A stretch of DNA of 64,000 bases. Origin: Escallonia rubra (lineage: Eukaryota > Streptophyta > Magnoliopsida > Escalloniales > Escalloniaceae). Numbering within the stretch: position 1 is the stretch's first letter; every line of letters begins with the position of its first letter. A program made the translations under genes and the position numbers. Positions 23,885 to 33,575 of the stretch are shown here, piece by piece. The stretch spans positions 372,001 through 436,000 of the forward strand of contig JAVXUO010002860.1 of the NCBI GenBank assembly GCA_033065855.1, in the 5' to 3' direction. A model generated the notes under the pieces. The model was not told the origin of the DNA. It ran no database searches and saw nothing but the letters and a program-made list of their open reading frames with translations.

Positions 23885-24062
23885 TTGGCCTTGGCCTTCC
23901 CCGTGGGGTCGGCCTCGGCCTTGGCCTTCCCCATGGGGTCGGCCTCGGCCTTGGCTTTCCCTATGGGGTTCGGCCTCAGCCTTCCCATGGGGGTCGGCCT
24001 CGGCCTTCCCCTGGGGTCGGCCTCGGCCTTCCCTTGGGGTTGGCCTTCCTCTAAGGGTTGGC
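23885..24062. repeat. GC-rich minisatellite
   Basis: This is a short-unit tandem repeat of GGCCTCGGCCTTGGCCTTCC with variable spacers such as CCATGGGGTC, inside the solo LTR. Frames through it give Gly/Leu/Pro-rich repeats and are not considered genes. Confidence 0.9.
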
Positions 24063-24559
24063 CTTTGGTCTCCATACTTAACACCTTCACTTCTCTTCAA
24101 GGGACCATACATTACTCCGCGACCCCGTCGCCCGGACGTCACTCCGCGACACCCGTAGTCCGAACGTCGCCCACGCCCACACACCGTCTCTACAACCCTC
24201 GTCGCCGGTGCCCGCACGCCAACTTCTTGACCCCGTCGCCCTGGCATGGTATCCGCGACCCCCGTTACCGGTGTTCGGGCGCTGCACTCCAACACTCTGT
24301 CGCGCCCGTGCACCGCGCGGCTAATACAGCTGTGCCCCCAGGCTCTCTGTCACACTACCGTGCCCACGGTACCATACACACTCTGTCGCACCCATGCGCC
24401 GCACCACTAACACAGACGTGCCCCCGACACTTTACTCACTTCATCGCGCCCATGCGCCACAATCATGTTACATGCCCCCCGGGCACCACACTCATTCACC
24501 ACATCATGCGCACCTTGTTTTGGTCGTGGAACATGCTTCGACCCACTCCCTGGAGTACG

Positions 24560-25200
24560 CAGCACCTGCGGGGATAGACGAATCCTCCAGGACACTATCT
24601 CCGCCAGGGAGCTTTTCAACTCCCCTTCCGCCAGGTAGACGGCTCCTCCGGGATGCTACCTCAGCCAGTCGGGTAGACGGCTTCTCCGGGATGCTACCTT
24701 GATGCGCTTTGAGTGCTCCGGCACAAAGACTCACCCGCGGGGATAGGCGACTCCTCCGGGACACTATCTCCGCCAGGGAGCTTTTCAACTCCCCTTCCGC
24801 CAGGTAGACGGCTCCTCCGGGATGCTACCTTGGCCAGTTGGGTAGACGGCTCTTCCATGATGCTACCTTGACGCGCTCCGAGTACTCCAGCACAAGGACT
24901 CACCCGCGGGGGTAGGCGACTCCTCCGGGACACTATCTCCATCAGGGATCTTTTCAACTCCCATTCCGCCAGGTAGACGGCTCCACCGGGATGCTACCTT
25001 GACGCGCTCCGAGTGCTCTGGCACAAGGACTCACCCGCGGGGATAGACGACTCTCCGGGACACTATCTCCGGCAGGGAGCTCTAAGTGCTCCGACACGAA
25101 GACTCCCCTTCCGCCAGGTAGACGGCTCCTCGGGGATGCTACCTCGGCCTGCAGAATAGGCGACTTCTCCGGAACACTATCTCCGCCAGGGTGTCTACGT
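24560..25200. repeat. Degenerate tandem repeat block
   Basis: Units containing TAGACGGCTCCTCCGGGATG and CGACTCCTCCGGGACACTAT recur with variable spacing (roughly 130-200 bp between like units). They lie within the solo LTR. Confidence 0.85.
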
Positions 25201-25927
25201 GACTGGCCTACGTGCTCCGGCACTGGGGGCTTCATCAGCACCCCTAGGGACTATGACCTCCGGTCACTCCGAGACGGGAACATGTCTTCGGAGGGCATCG
25301 CGCCTAGTTCGCCTGACAGTTGGGCGTTGGGTCTTCCCCATCGCTGCCCAGGCCTGTGGGACTCTGCAAGGGCTTGGATTGGTGGCTAGATAAAGGGGGT
25401 TCTCTGGCCACACCAACGCTGTGGGAGCCAATCTTTCCAGACAGACAGAGCGACGTTGTGCGGGGCAGGCCGGGTGAATATGCGATCCGACAGTCCGTGG
25501 AGCACCGGCACCCATGGACTCCCCGGTGACGTGTCACTCTCGGGGAACGCCACGTGTCAGTTAATGACATCATCATCTCAATCTCTATAAATAGAGGTCT
25601 TGAGAATTCATTTGGGACGGTTGGACATTTTCATAATATTTTCTCACTCTAGAATCCTAGAGAGAGAAACATACAGGACCCTGACTCTGGACCTAAGCAT
25701 CGGACTGTGACTGTTGTCGTGTATTCATTCTACGCCATCGCCCTCGCAGCACTGCCACCCTCAGGCTCTATCTGGGAAGCCCTTGGTCTCTGCCCTTATT
25801 CCACCATTGTTGTGTCCTACATCAACATACTTGGCATCTGACTCAGACTGCATTCCTTGTGGCACATCCAGGTCGACTACGAACCCACTTTCCTTGGCAT
25901 CAAGTGTATTTATACCATTTTAACTTT

Positions 25928-27922
25928 GTATGCTTTTTTACTTTCTTTTTGACGATGGCTTTAAAGTGACGGTGACTATGATGATGTATTATCTTCTTCC
26001 TTGACTTGCATTTTTGGTGGCATGTGCCTTTGAATTCGGTGATGACGGCTGGTCGAGGATGATGATATGATTGATTTTGGCTTTTATGAGTCGATTAAAT
26101 CCATAATTTTTTGCCAGATTTGAAGTCATAGATGTAATCGAACTCTGATTATTCTTGGCAATGGGGACTTTTCGGGTTAAAATTTGGATACACACCAGAG
26201 AGATGTTTTTTTCAAGTCGAATGGAAACTTCTTTAACTAAAACACAAATGTACGACCTAACAGAGTACAAAAAAATGTTTGGCTCTGAAAACAGAGTAAC
26301 AAAAGTACAACTAAAAGAGCACAAGCATAAGTTTGACCCTAGAACTTAAACTGACCAACATGACCTTGAAAGAAAGTAGAAACGATAAGTATTACCACTG
26401 TTGGATTTATGCAATCCATATCAAATGGTAATAGGGTGAAGGAGATGTAATTGGGAATCAATTCCATAGGCCGCATGAAATGACAGTTTAGATTACTGCT
26501 GTGGTTATCGTCGGATCCAAAAGAGGTAGAGCGAGTTCCCAAGGCCGGATCTAATTGATCCGTAGCTCGAAGGGAGTCAACATCATCCATCTCTACTAGA
26601 TCCGCCTTCTTCAAGCCACAACCCCGTCATATCAGACCCGCATAAAAAAATTCAATGCAAACCAACTGGATCAGAGGTCCAGTGACTACAACGGATCTGA
26701 AAAAATCTTTCAGATCTGAGACTAGCGAGTGGGATGGAGTAAATTTGTGACTGAAAGACTTCTGATCTGTGGGTGGGAGTGAAGATCAGAGGGCGGATGA
26801 AGGTGGTGGCGGCGGATGGCAGCAAACGTGGGGTGCCGAGGTAGGGGAGCAAAATACGCGAAAAAAAGAACAAGAGAAGGAGGAGTAATGGTGTGAGGGC
26901 CTCCTCTTCCATCCTCACAGCCATGGAAGCTGAAGGTGGAAGGGTCGCGGCTGGGTCTTTTTGGAGAGAAAAGATGTAGGTTTTTTTTAGAGAGCGAGAT
27001 CGAGGGGTTTTGCTTTTTCATAACTAAATCACTCACACCAGAGAGATGCTAATAGAATCTGATTACTGATATCAAATTCAACAAAACCAAGATAAGGGGA
27101 AAAAAACTTAAGCAATGAACTCCAGATTTCATTATGACCATGATTAGAGCTAAGAATTGGTAGAGACGAAGTAGAGAGGAGAGACGAGGAGACGGACACA
27201 AGTTCGTGGGGTAGTGGGCGCATGCCAAGTTATGAAAGTGTCCAGGGTAAAATGGAAAAGACAAATGAATTTGACAATTTTCTTAATATGGGTGCAAGTC
27301 AAATGTATGCAATTAATTTGGGATAGAAGGAGTATATGCTAACAATGCACACCATTCAAAGACCAACTCTTAGAGACTAAGGTTGGAATTCCAACCTTTA
27401 ATCTTATTTTTTTGTTGGCATGTCAACCAGATTGTTTGCATCTTAATTGCGGTAATTTCGTTTTGTACTAAAAACATTTAGAGATGTGCGTAAATTGCAA
27501 ATTTGACTTGAACAACATTCGCGACAAAATTGCAAAAACCGTGCAACTTAAAGGAGGTAATAAAGTGACCTTCATTAAAAGATTCCTCTGTTAAAGCATG
27601 ATATATAATGTTTGGTCCATTCCTTATGAGTTTAAGTTTTTAGAGCAATCGATAACTTAAGATGCTATCAAAGCTTTGGATTGACAAAGACTTTGGTTAT
27701 GAGGGAATGTGTTGAAGCATGATCTACATTATTTTGCTATTCTCTACCAGCTTAAGCTTTTAAAGCAGTTGTTAACTCAATATTCTCCACTTGCGGTGAA
27801 CCAAAACATGATTAAGTTATAATATATCAGTTTTCACTGATGACCTATCAACAGACTTGTATTTGATTCTAATCTCTCGAGGAAAAAGTAAATGTTTATC
27901 TAATGAGTTAACATGAGGAGGT
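25928..27922. other. Intergenic DNA without a recognised gene
   Basis: A 15 bp word (CACACCAGAGAGATG) occurs at 26191 and 27034. Near 27322 is a word like a Stowaway MITE end (GGGATAGAAGGAGTA) with no partner. At 27600-27830 a phrase of the type TTTAAGCTTTTAAAGCAGTT is duplicated with divergence, as often seen near retroelement remnants. Confidence 0.45.
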
Positions 27923-27945
27923 GGGGGGGGGGGGGGGTGGGTGGG
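27923..27945 (+). repeat. G-run with G-quadruplex potential
   Basis: About fifteen consecutive G's are followed by TGGGTGGG. This is a strong quadruplex-forming candidate on the plus strand. Confidence 0.9.
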
Positions 27946-27999
27946 TTTCTTGATCACATAACAGCCATAAATTCTTCATAAGGAAATATAAGTTGTATA

Positions 28000-29106
28000 C
28001 AGGGGCGGAGGCACGTTAGGACAAGGGGGGGCTGAAGCACCCCCTGACTTCTGGGGGAAAAAATAAATTTTTTTTTGGGAATCGCGTTGACCCCGTTCCC
28101 GAGATCCCGTTCCCCGAGGCCGAGACCCGTTCCCCAATCCCCGAGACTGGCCGAGAGCACAATCGACTCTCTCTCTCTCTCTCTCTCTCACCGGCGATCG
28201 GTCCACCCACCGGCGACAGCTCCACCCATCGGCAACAGCTCCTTCAGACAGGAGCTTCGAGCCTTCGACGACGATGACTCGTCACGACGGAGTGACGCCA
28301 TGACCGGACGACGACCGTCGACCTCCGCTGTCCCGCGACGCACCGGTGCCGACACCCTTGAAGAACCATATCTGAATTCTCATCTTGGCCTTGCGTGAGT
28401 CTTCCCTCTTGCTCTTAGATGCTGATTGCTGAATGAATTGCTGTCTGCTAGTGCTAGTATTTAATATGATAATATATTACATTTATATTTTAGTTTAATA
28501 TGTTACATTTATATTTTAGTTTAATATGTTAAATTTAGTGTAATATGCTAATATAATAATATGTACAATTATTTAATTATGTGAATTTGTATTGAGATAT
28601 TGAAATTTTATTCCAATGTGCGTGTGTGTGTTTTTTTTCAGAATGGATAAGTTTTTTAAAAAGCTAGGGAAATTGGCAGAATCCTCGCAGCCTAATCAAG
28701 ATAGTATTCTACAGTCTTCAACTTTAACAGTAACGGACAAGGCTCATTTTGTGCATCGAGATGTTGATTTCGGGGGTTTAAGTAGAATTCGTGATGAGTT
28801 CAACTCTGATGAGCTTATTGCGGATCCTGGCTTGTGTCCGAATATTATGGATTATAGTCCCAATATTCGAGATAAAGTTCGACGAACATATTGGTCGAAA
28901 GGTCCTTGCCAACCTCGTAGCCACAATTTTCCATTTACACAATTCGGGAAACAATCTCGTCGATTTGTTTCTTCTTGGTTTGACCGTCATGCGAGTTGGT
29001 TGGAGTATAGTGTAGCAAAAGATGAAGCATATTATTTTAATTAAAATTTTAGTAACGGACATATAATTTTTGTACCTCCTGAAAAATATTCCTGGCTCCG
29101 CCCCTG
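28000..29106 (+). mobile_element. hAT transposon, internally deleted (1107 bp)
   Basis: The ends are CAGGGGCGGAGGCA (left) and CAGGGGCGGAGCCA (right, reverse complement), flanked by a perfect 8 bp duplication GTTGTATA (27992-27999, 29107-29114). The perfect duplication suggests a fairly recent insertion. It encodes only the N-terminal zinc-finger part of a hAT transposase. The catalytic RNase H-like domain and the dimerisation domain are missing. Confidence 0.92.
28643..29044 (+). CDS. N-terminal TTF-type zinc-finger part of a hAT transposase
   Basis: This 133-residue open frame starts at the ATG two bases after a splice-acceptor-like TTTTTTTTCAG (28631-28641). A non-coding first exon at about 28080-28395 is possible. 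The block DPGLCPNIMDYSPNIRDKVR...FDRHASWLEYSVAKDEAYYF matches the TTF/zf-MYM-like domain of plant hAT transposases, which binds transposon DNA. The frame stops just where the domain would continue with its Cys pair, at the internal deletion joint. There are no stops before that. It could still bind transposon ends if expressed; this is inference. Confidence 0.8.
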   Translation: MDKFFKKLGKLAESSQPNQDSILQSSTLTVTDKAHFVHRDVDFGGLSRIRDEFNSDELIADPGLCPNIMDYSPNIRDKVRRTYWSKGPCQPRSHNFPFTQFGKQSRRFVSSWFDRHASWLEYSVAKDEAYYFN

Positions 29107-29114
29107 GTTGTATA

Positions 29115-30330
29115 GTTAGGGAGAAGCATTCACGTATTCATCAATTAAGTGGATTGCCTGCTACGTACGATCTTAGTTGGTTGTATTGTATTTCGTTGGG
29201 GGGCTTTTAAGAGATACAGTAAAGTTAGGCACTTGTTGGAATTGATGGCTAATTATCCTACCCTATACTCCCACAGGCTACAAGCTATTTATTGCCACTT
29301 TACCATGTCAGTGGAAATGGAAAAGCTGTACCAAATTTTCTTTTTGGGACTTGAAGAAACTGAAGACAACAATTACAGTAGATTGCCGTTGAAAATGTTG
29401 CTTACCACAAAAATAGAAAACAGAATCTTGGCACTCTAATTACCCTTCATGTGCAATTGTTTTAAGCGTGTTTTCTTTTTGAATGGTAACGAGTATTCTT
29501 GAACCAACTTTAAAATCAACCGAGATTAATTTTTCTCCTTAAAATGATTTTAAGGGAGCACCCTCAACATCGGCCTGATACATTCAAATGAGTGTTGGCG
29601 TTGATCCCAAAATTTAAACCCAGGAAGTTAAGAAAGGGAGAAAACCTCCTTGACTAATAGGGCAACCCCTTGGGTTATTGTTCGAGTGTTGTGAATGAGC
29701 AAACCTGCCCCCAAAACAAAAAAGAAGCTAAAAATTAGTTCTGTTCGTTGGAACAGTTGTGAGAATATGGAGGAAGCACTCTTTGTTTCCTCAAAGTCAT
29801 TAACAGAGACGATGGCCTCAAGTAAAATGTCCACTTCACCTTACTAGGAGTGAGACATATAATGTTATGTAACACATCCTCTTTAGACCAAGTGTTCCTC
29901 TGTATCCAAACACGAAGGATTAATTTTGACAACAAACTGAACCACTGTGTTCCAAACCCAAACACCCATTTCCCGTACGTTATACATACTGGTCAAGATA
30001 TTCTCCGGAAAAAAACATCCGATACAATGGTTCTAAGGTTTCACGGGACACACTAATCAAAGTATAAAACTTGACTTGATCTCCATTGTCCCAGAACCTC
30101 TTCAACTCGTTAACTCTCGCGTGTCTATTTTATAACGTGTCCTTACAATTAGCCGTTGTAACAGTTTGATCCTTAGATTTTGTCATGACAATTATGAGAG
30201 GCAATGATTAGGGCCATGAGGGTATGGGTGGAGACGCACCTATGCGAGCAGGTAGCTTAAGCACAGTTTCTTTCACCAATTAAGAGTACCCGCAAGTGGG
30301 GATGCTGATCAAGTTATTAAATTCTTCTTA
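29115..30330. other. Region upstream of the MYB gene; weak LINE-like scrap
   Basis: The minus-strand frame 29735-29965 contains LILRVWIQRNTWSKEDVLHN, loosely resembling the linker between the zinc-binding and RNase H domains of plant LINEs. Evidence is weak. The rest is unrecognised, and the part nearest 30330 is the likely MYB promoter. Confidence 0.3.
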
Positions 30331-30332
30331 GC

Positions 30333-30340
30333 TTATATAT
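30333..30340 (+). promoter_or_regulatory. Candidate TATA box of the MYB gene
   Basis: TTATATAT lies about 120 bp upstream of the ATG, followed by a CT-rich leader (30350-30395) typical of plant 5'UTRs. Confidence 0.55.
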
Positions 30341-30460
30341 TGTCACTTTCCTTTCTTCGATCCATCATCCCTCTACAATCCCTCTCTCTCTCTGGGTATC
30401 GTTTCTGTTCTTAGATAAAAGAAAAGCTCGGAACCTTCGAATAACTTGGAGGCATCGAAA

Positions 30461-32842
30461 ATGGGGAGGTCAGCGTGCTGCGAAAAGGTGGGCTTGAAGA
30501 AAGGACCATGGACACCTGAAGAAGACCAGAAGCTGTTGGGTTACATTGAAGCATATGGCCATGGAAGCTGGCGTGCCTTGCCTGCGAAAGCTGGTATTTC
30601 ACATGGAACCTTGATCAATATTCATGTGACAGATACATTTCGTTAACACGAAGTTTTTCTTTAGCTACAAAAAAGAAAATGAGCCACCGTTGCTCCCCGT
30701 GCATGAACTCGTTAATCAGAAAGTTTATCCGAAGTACTAATGATCAACATTTGTGGGTTTGATTTGTAGGGCTTCAGAGATGTGGGAAAAGTTGTAGGCT
30801 CAGGTGGACAAATTATCTGAGGCCAGATATTAAGAGAGGAAAGTTCAGTTTGCAAGAAGAACAGACAATTATTCAGCTCCATGCCCTCCTCGGAAATAGG
30901 TGAAAGTTTGGTGCTCAATATGTTTCTTGTACCTTAATTACCTGCATGGCAGTGCTTTGTACGGTTATCATCAGCATTATCCTAAACATGCATCATAGGA
31001 CTTGGCACGTCCATGATAATCATCTTCATCACCATCATCATTAACATCATCAATGTAGTTTACATAGACAGGCCATTCATGCACACTTTCTTGCGTTCTT
31101 ACTATGATTTCATTAATTTACGATAAATTTTTTACTTCTCATACGCGTTGAAGTTTCATGTCGACTATACAAGTAGATCCAAGTTCGGTCTTTTTATGAG
31201 CATATTTTTTTGCATAAACAGAGTATTAAAAAGAAAGAGACAATGGTCAGTTTGCAAGACGAGAAGAATAATAGAAATGTCTAAATTGCCCACAATATAT
31301 AATCTAGCTCCATCAGCCCTCAGCCGTCGGGTGAAACCATAGGTCGAAACCAGCCATTTGGCCTGCTGCAATATATTTCTTGTACCGGTTAATTAATCCC
31401 GTGCATGCTGCCGCCATCATCGTCTAGTTTGTGCCATCACCGCCCAGTCACGCTCATCCCCAGCATACCTACATCAACAATAAACACCACATCATAATCG
31501 ACTTCAAGGGTTTCACGCAATCCATGGATTCAAACCCTCTGCGATCTTCATCATCATCATCTATGTGAACATCATCTAATGTGAGGTTTGACATAGACAG
31601 GCCGTTCTATGCAATTGCGACTTTCTTGACGGCTTTTTACTATGATTTCATTAGGATTTACGATAATTTTAGTCTTAATGTCTCACACGCACTTGAAGTT
31701 TCATGTCGGTATTTTTATAACACAGTAGATCCAAGTTCGGTCTTTTTATGAGCATATTTTTTTGTTGGACATCGAATTTTAACATGGTATCAGAGCCAAG
31801 CCCACACTATTAAGATCGAGATAAGAAAAATTAGAGAGCATAAAAATGTCCCCCTAGGTGATCGTATTACTAAGGAGAATATAAACGTAGGAAAGAAAGG
31901 GAGCTTAACCTTGTAAGAGTTTTGTACCAAATGCATTCATGCTTGTACCTTTTCGTTTTTCGCAGCATATATTTTTCTCAATATTTATTGATCATTCCCC
32001 ATTATTTTTTGTTCTTCAGGTGGTCAGCCATAGCAGCTCACTTGCCCAAGAGAACTGACAATGAAATCAAGAACTACTGGAACACCCACCTCAAGAAGAG
32101 GTTAACCAAGATGGGCATCGATCCGGTAACCCACAAGCCAAAAAGGGACACCCTCGGGTCCGGCCAGTTTAAGGGAGCCGCCAACCTCAGTCATATGGCT
32201 CAGTGGGAGAGCGCTAGGCTTGAAGCCGAAGCCAGACTGGTCCGCGAGTCTAAACTAGTCTCAAACCCCTACCAAACCCCCCAGCTCGGCGCCTCCCCTT
32301 CAGCTCAGCTCCATACCAAAACCCAAGTTGCAGCACCAAAGATTCCCTGCCTTGATGTGTTAAAAGCATGGCAGGGGGCATGGTTGTCCAAGCAAAAAGA
32401 CATAGCCATTTCTAACATGGTTTTCAACTCCAATGGGAGCCTCGAGTCTCCCACTTCCACGCTGAACTTCTCGGACAACACTTTGCATAATATCCCTACA
32501 GTCGGATTCAGTGACATGTCATCCATGTCAACCATCGCCTATCCCAATAACTCCAACAGTATGATCGTGAAAGCAGACCCTACTGGATTCAGTGACATGG
32601 CTGCGTACCCTAATGATCCTGCTAAGTATATTGAAGACTACTTGAGGCTTCCAACTTTCATGGAAAGCTTCACGGATGTTATGCTAGACAATGCTGGTGT
32701 CCATAATCACCCTAACGCCAACGGAAACTTAGATAACGTGGTTGGGAGCTGCGGGAGTGATTTCGAAGAGAACAAGATCGACTACTGGAACGACATGCTA
32801 AACTTGGTCAACTCTACAACATCTGGTTCGCCGGGGTTCTAG
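30461..32842 (+). CDS. MYB106-like: MIXTA-like R2R3-MYB transcription factor (subgroup 9, MYB16/MYB106 type)
   Basis: It acts as a nuclear DNA-binding activator. In other plants this subgroup controls conical epidermal cells, trichome shape and cuticle genes. Exons are 30461-30593, 30770-30899 and 32020-32842 with GT-AG borders, giving 361 residues. R2 (about residues 14-61) contains [20 protein letters not shown] and [21 protein letters not shown]3 contains [20 protein letters not shown] and [11 protein letters not shown]. The bHLH-contact motif of R3 is absent, as expected for this subgroup. The subgroup 9 signature follows: [20 protein letters not shown]. The C-terminus [20 protein letters not shown] resembles the MYB106 end. 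Intron positions are the conserved ones for R2R3-MYBs. Intron 2 (1120 bp) is enlarged by a retroelement relic. A possible AATAAA signal lies at 33108. The coding sequence looks intact. Confidence 0.95.
31020..31900 (+). mobile_element. LTR retrotransposon relic in MYB intron 2 (fossil)
   Basis: Two diverged direct copies of a ~190-230 bp segment (about 31020-31222 and 31555-31784) share CATAGACAGGCC, TACTATGATTTCATTA and AGATCCAAGTTCGGTCTTTT. The second copy ends in CA and is followed at once by TGGTATCAGAGCC (31785-31797), the classic primer-binding site complementary to initiator tRNA-Met used by plant Copia elements. This suggests LTR 3' ends and the start of an internal region. It is fragmentary, with no coding part. 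Confidence 0.6.
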
Positions 32843-33575
32843 TCCTCAGTGACGTGATATGTCTAGCTCACCATAACTAGCTTTGGGTCACATTTTAGCG
32901 GATCAAAAATAGTTTAGGATGCCCTTATGCTATTTGTTGTGAAGGAATTGTATCGTGTCATAAGTTCCACCGTAACTAAAAAGTGCACGTAACTTCTGAT
33001 GCGCAAGTGTTGTACGCGGTAACATGACATTAACGTATGTGGAAGTTATTTAGCTAGGTTAGTGGGTAGACAAATAATTGTTAATTTCAGTCCTTGCCTC
33101 GGTAGCAAATAAACACATTAGGTCATTTGAAAGTCATAGTAGCATTTAGCAGTCTTAACCTTCCAAGAGTTCTATATGTCACCTTCCCCTTCTAAATTGT
33201 CTACGTGACTTTTTGCTTTATGGAATGTATCATAGCCTGACAAATTGTGTGGTCCAACAGGCATGTTCAGTCAAAATCAAGTCAGTCTGTACATGTCTTT
33301 CTCATGGCTTTTACTTTCTTTAAGAATGCACTTATTCTAAAGTCTAAACTTGGCGATATTGTAAAATTATCTTTTCGAAGTCTCGTTGGAAGATCAAAAG
33401 AAACACTTAATATTGCAACCACAATTAACAGCCAAGTTTGATGTAAGATAACGGGTACGAGTCGTAGGGTTAATTATATTTTTGTCTATAAAGTTTGGGT
33501 ACAATTGCATGTAAATACGTAAAATTTGGAAAGTAAGCACGTAACCAAAATATAAAACGTGATTTCAGTCATATA
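32843..33575. other. MYB 3' flank, no further gene seen
   Basis: It holds the probable 3'UTR (candidate AATAAA at 33108-33113) and then AT-rich sequence. Around 33470-33550 is a stretch that resembles a MULE-like terminal region (GGGTTAATTATATTTTTGTC) without a convincing partner. Confidence 0.4.

Larger units (their letters stand above)
23636..25899 (+). mobile_element. Solo LTR of an LTR retrotransposon (probably Ty3/Gypsy), fossil
   Basis: This single 2264 bp LTR-like unit begins TGTTGTTCCC, ends TTGGCA, and is flanked by TTAAG/TCAAG. A TATA box (TATAAATA, 25586-25593) is followed by a leader with the TAAGCATCGGA word seen in plant Gypsy LTRs. No internal region, gag or pol is present, so it is best read as a recombined solo LTR inserted in the right inverted repeat of MULE 2. 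It contains two GC-rich minisatellite blocks. The lineage is inferred. Confidence 0.65.
22233..25916. mobile_element. Non-autonomous MULE 2, split by a solo LTR
   Basis: The long inverted repeats (22233-22380 and about 23490-23635 continuing at 25905-25916) share CAATTTTT, TTAGTAAGTACTTCC and TAAGTAC. The 11 bp flanks ATTTTTACTTT (22222-22232) and ATTTTAACTTT (25917-25927) differ at one base, which fits a MULE target duplication. The right inverted repeat is interrupted by the LTR at 23636-25899. The interior switches from C/A-rich (22440-23160) to G/T-rich (23180-23450). Open frames there are Pro/His/Thr low complexity, not genes. Confidence 0.8.

Noticed and set aside
23786-24577. Long overlapping frames on both strands (up to 230 codons)
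   Set aside because: They arise from a stop-poor GC-rich minisatellite in the solo LTR; the translations are simple repeats.
26191-27048. 15 bp direct repeat CACACCAGAGAGATG as a possible insertion boundary
   Set aside because: It is too short and isolated; no inverted ends or poly(A) are associated.
31230-31275. Similarity of MYB intron 2 (TCAGTTTGCAAGACGA) to exon 2 (TCAGTTTGCAAGAAGA)
   Set aside because: The match is about 15 bp and could be chance. There is not enough to claim exon duplication.
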